From Vanilla planifolia (taxonomy: Eukaryota > Streptophyta > Magnoliopsida > Asparagales > Orchidaceae), in assembly GCA_023846275.1 (NCBI GenBank), contig CM043865.1:28563912-28627911 (forward strand): a stretch of 64,000 nt of DNA, read 5' to 3'. Positions 61,203-64,000 of the stretch are shown one piece after another. Each line of letters begins with the position of its first letter. Position 1 is the stretch's first letter. Under the pieces are notes generated by a model. That model saw only the letters and a list, made by a program, of their open reading frames with translations. It did not search any database and was not told where the DNA came from. The position numbers and the translations under genes were made by a program.

Positions 61203-61535
61203 GGAATGATGATGATTGTGCTTGGATCAACGATGACTTTGTCAGGATTGATGATGATTCAACAAGGATCGGTAGCGATTTGATAAGGATTGATGGCAAT
61301 TCGATAAGGATCAACTGCGACTTGATTAGAATCGACAACAACTCGACCTAGATCAACAATGACATTATCAGATTGACATTAACTCGTATTGGATCGATGG
61401 CGAATCTGCCTGGATTAACGAAGAATTTGCTTGGATTGGTGGCCAGTAGGCTGTATCAATGACGAGTTGACTGGATGAGTAGCAAATCAACTGGAGTCAG
61501 TGCCTAACCTTCCAGGATCGATGTCGAGTCAGTCC
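61203..61535. repeat. Degenerate 21-bp minisatellite, about 16 units
   Basis: Units start at 61,203, 61,224, 61,245, 61,266, 61,287, 61,308 and onwards. Most are exactly 21 bp and three are 20 bp. The consensus is near GGATCGATGGCGATTTGATAA, with position-specific variation. Because 21 is a multiple of 3, the - strand stays open as a heptad-like repeat (ILIKSLPILVESSSI) from 61,341 to 61,135. That frame is probably a by-product. Confidence 0.85.
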
Positions 61536-61790
61536 GACGGTGGCTGTGAATCAACTGAGTGAGCACTAGTTTTTGTGGGCCAGCAAGGAGCTTAGGCGGA
61601 TGCAAGCTAACTGGGGTATGCAAAGGCCGATGCGGGTCAACACAGCTCATCGTGGGTTGTGAGTCGATGCAGGTCAACACAGGAGTGCAAGTAGATGTTG
61701 GTCACAGTGAGTCGACATGGGTCGGAGTAGGTCAACACAGTTCAACGGGTTGATGCAATTCGACAGGTCGATGTGAGTTGATTTGTGTTA
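61536..61790. repeat. Related GTCAACACAG/GTCGATG repeat tract
   Basis: Continues the minisatellite with looser spacing. GCGGGTCAACACAG, GCAGGTCAACACAG and GTAGGTCAACACAG recur together with GTCGATG/GTCGACATG words. The units seem related to the 21-bp array but are less regular. Confidence 0.6.
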
Positions 61791-63000
61791 CTTTTTAAAA
61801 GCCATAGCCAAATGCAATTTTCCCTAATTACCTGTTTGTGTTCCCAATAATCAAGAAGATGGGAGTTTGTAGTGGCAACTCGGGAAGTGTCTCATCTCTT
61901 TATCGGTCTCCAGTTAGGACTGTAAAGGTTCTGACTATGTTGAAAGGGCTTCCCGAAGCTTCTCCCTTCTCTCTCTCTATTTTTGCTACTTTGATTTCTC
62001 TAGTCCTCCTTTACAATCAATAGAACAGGGGTTTTATAGTAACACTTGGTGATCGTCAGAACCACATCAAATTTCTTTTCCCTTCTTTAATCCAACGTGG
62101 TGTCTTTCCCAAGGAGTACAACAAAGTGAAGTAGGTTGTCTACATCGACAAAGTACAGAAGGTCTTCCACTCACTCTTCTTTTTTTCCTATAATTTTTTG
62201 CATCTTTATTTAGTCTCTCAAGTTTTCATACCATCATTTATATTATAATAAAGAGTTGAATGCAATCTTTCTAGAATGAGAGTTTATCTATAAAATCATC
62301 AAATTATCATTTTTAAAGGATGTCGTAAAACAAATATATATCAATGATACTATATTATGGTAATAATTTGGAACATAAAAAAACTGATCAAACTTTTGTT
62401 AAAGTGATGAAGGGTCATGATATAAAACTAATTTTTTTAGGTTTTTGTTCTACCAATAGTTATTAGAAGAGAGAGATGACTAAGTTGCGCTTCTTGAATC
62501 TGTCATATAACATAGCTACGACGAGAGGAAAGAGAGTAGGCTAGAGCATACTTTCCTAAGCCTTCGTGTGATGGAGCAACAATGAAATAAGGGAAGAAGT
62601 CTAAACCTTGTCTCTTGTATCCTTTGTGTAAGAGTTATAAAAAAAAGATAGATGTCATCTCTCTTTATATTTACCAATATTTTGGTGACAATGAAAGACA
62701 TCAAGAATACACTAGTCAAGCTTTAAATGATGCTAGAATTTTTAATAGACTTTGTAAGCGGCCTTTAGTCATGTCAATCAAGAGAACAAAAAATAATAGT
62801 TAAAAAAATATGTTAACTTTTATCTTTGGTATATTTACTTTTTAGGGGCAAAACATTTTCAAATAGTCCCCACTCCAAGTATGTGAGAGCTCTTTGAGTG
62901 AAACTACTTCCATTTAATAAGGGCATAATAATCATAATAAGTGCATTTCCTTTTTTAATACCACTAAAGAGTCTAATTATCATTTTTAGTTTTTTATGGT
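61791..63000. other. Intergenic DNA, possible LTR pieces
   Basis: No gene recognised. The stretch 61.84-62.16 kb is less AT-rich, with wording (GGGCTTCCCGAAGCTTCTCCC, then GGGGTTTTATAG) that recalls the promoter part of Ty3 LTRs. This is only an impression. Confidence 0.3.
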
Positions 63001-63960
63001 ACTTAGTCCAACAAGCATGTTAAAAATAAAATTTAGTTCGAAGCCTTTTACCCATTACTCTTGGAGGTTGCCTTCTTTCAACAATCTCTCGATTAAAGCT
63101 TTAAAGGCCTTATATTCAGTAGTTGTATGGCCTTGGTTCTCATGATACTTACAAAATTTTGTTGTCTTAATTATTTCTTAATAATGATCTCAACTTTTGA
63201 TATAATCCATCATTTTTAATGGCTATAAAAATTTCTTCAAAATAAGCACTTATTGGAGTATTGAAATGTTGAGATCGTATCTTTGTCGATCATGGGGAGC
63301 CTTCTAAGGATAATCTTTGTCATATTGTGGCCTTTTTTATCTTTGATCGAGAGACCTTGGAGGTGACAATGTATTCTCTTTCGATCTGTCAGATAGTGCT
63401 TAAGAGAATTTCTCCTCATTAATGAAACAAATAGCTCTGTTGAAGATTTTTTGTAACGATTTTAATAGGTGTCTGACCAAGTATTTTTAAAAATCTCTTG
63501 GTTTAAGAGATCTAATGAGGGCTGCTCGATAAGTCGAGAGTCCTCCTGATCAACCTTTTTAAAATCTTCTTTAAAATGTTAAAAGTAAGCTCAAAGTAGT
63601 TTTGATTGATATTACTTTAAATATAAAAAAGGTCTAGAGACCTTTTTAGGTCTAATACAACTAACAAATGACGATAAGAATAATCTTTTGAGTTGGTCAA
63701 ATAAAAAAATTGACCTAGGAGATCATTTTTAAAACCATTCTAAAGCTGTATCTTTAAGATAGGTGGAGATAATTTGTATCGGATAAGCCCAGTCATGACA
63801 TATAAAGAGGCTTTTATCTCAAATTCTTTTAAAAATATAAGGATCTGAATTGCTATAATAGAACGTGGAGTTATGTAGTTAAAGTCTATGAGACAAAGGA
63901 GTTAAAAAGATATCTTCAATAGATGGAGAAATCTCCTCGATGACATTTGGGTTATATCAT
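63001..63960 (-). mobile_element. Ty3/gypsy gag fragment, decayed
   Basis: The - strand reads YLKDTALEWF at about 63,775-63,745 (gag core). From about 63,160 to 63,060 it reads KFCKYHENQGHTTTEYK then FKALIERLLKEGNLQE, the plant gypsy gag tail with its zinc-knuckle-like motif; the last Cys position is Tyr here. Stops and frameshifts break the frame, and the upstream part may run past the window edge. Confidence 0.75.
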
Positions 63961-64000
63961 TGGTTCCCAAATAGATGATGCTCATCATTGGGGGACAAAG

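Overview
The window is nuclear DNA from a flowering plant, most likely a monocot outside the grasses. Spliceosomal genes with GT-AG introns sit in AT-rich DNA full of decayed retrotransposons. One gene is a GC-rich single-exon gene and another is an AT-rich many-exon gene, a contrast typical of monocots. The species is inferred from composition and gene style only.

Left end (1-1,472, + strand): the last five recognisable exons of a multi-pass membrane-protein gene whose 5' part lies outside the window. From 1,473 to 4,805 is AT-rich DNA with no gene I recognise. At 4,806-6,773 (+) is an intact 655-codon single-exon gene for a TolB/DPP6-N-like beta-propeller protein. From about 7.0 to 12.6 kb lie two diverged direct copies of a repeat of about 2.4 kb.

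Centre (14,271-57,725, - strand): one complete CAMTA gene (calmodulin-binding transcription activator, CAMTA1-3-like). Its 11 exons add up to 3,162 nt, or 1,053 codons plus stop, and all splice phases agree. The exons are spread over 43.5 kb, so about 93% of the gene is intron. Introns 2 (14.5 kb), 4 (10.1 kb) and 7 (8.3 kb) are swollen by dead elements. These are a Ty1/copia element with both LTRs still recognisable (44.4-48.9 kb), LINE remnants in introns 2, 4 and 7, and a Ty3/gypsy fragment lying between two halves of a LINE in intron 7. Local tandem duplications of 29, 67, 186, 251 and 424 bp are also present.

Right end (57.7-64 kb): the CAMTA 5' flank, then repeat-rich DNA. It holds a copy of an LTR-like repeat also found in intron 2, a degenerate 21-bp minisatellite, and a Ty3/gypsy gag fragment on the - strand.

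The three genes have no evident joint pathway; this is an ordinary plant gene neighbourhood. CAMTA is the regulatory gene, a Ca2+/calmodulin-responsive transcription factor. I found no CRISPR array, operon, RNA gene or novel defence-like system. The most notable feature is how an intact reading frame survives in a gene invaded by so many elements.
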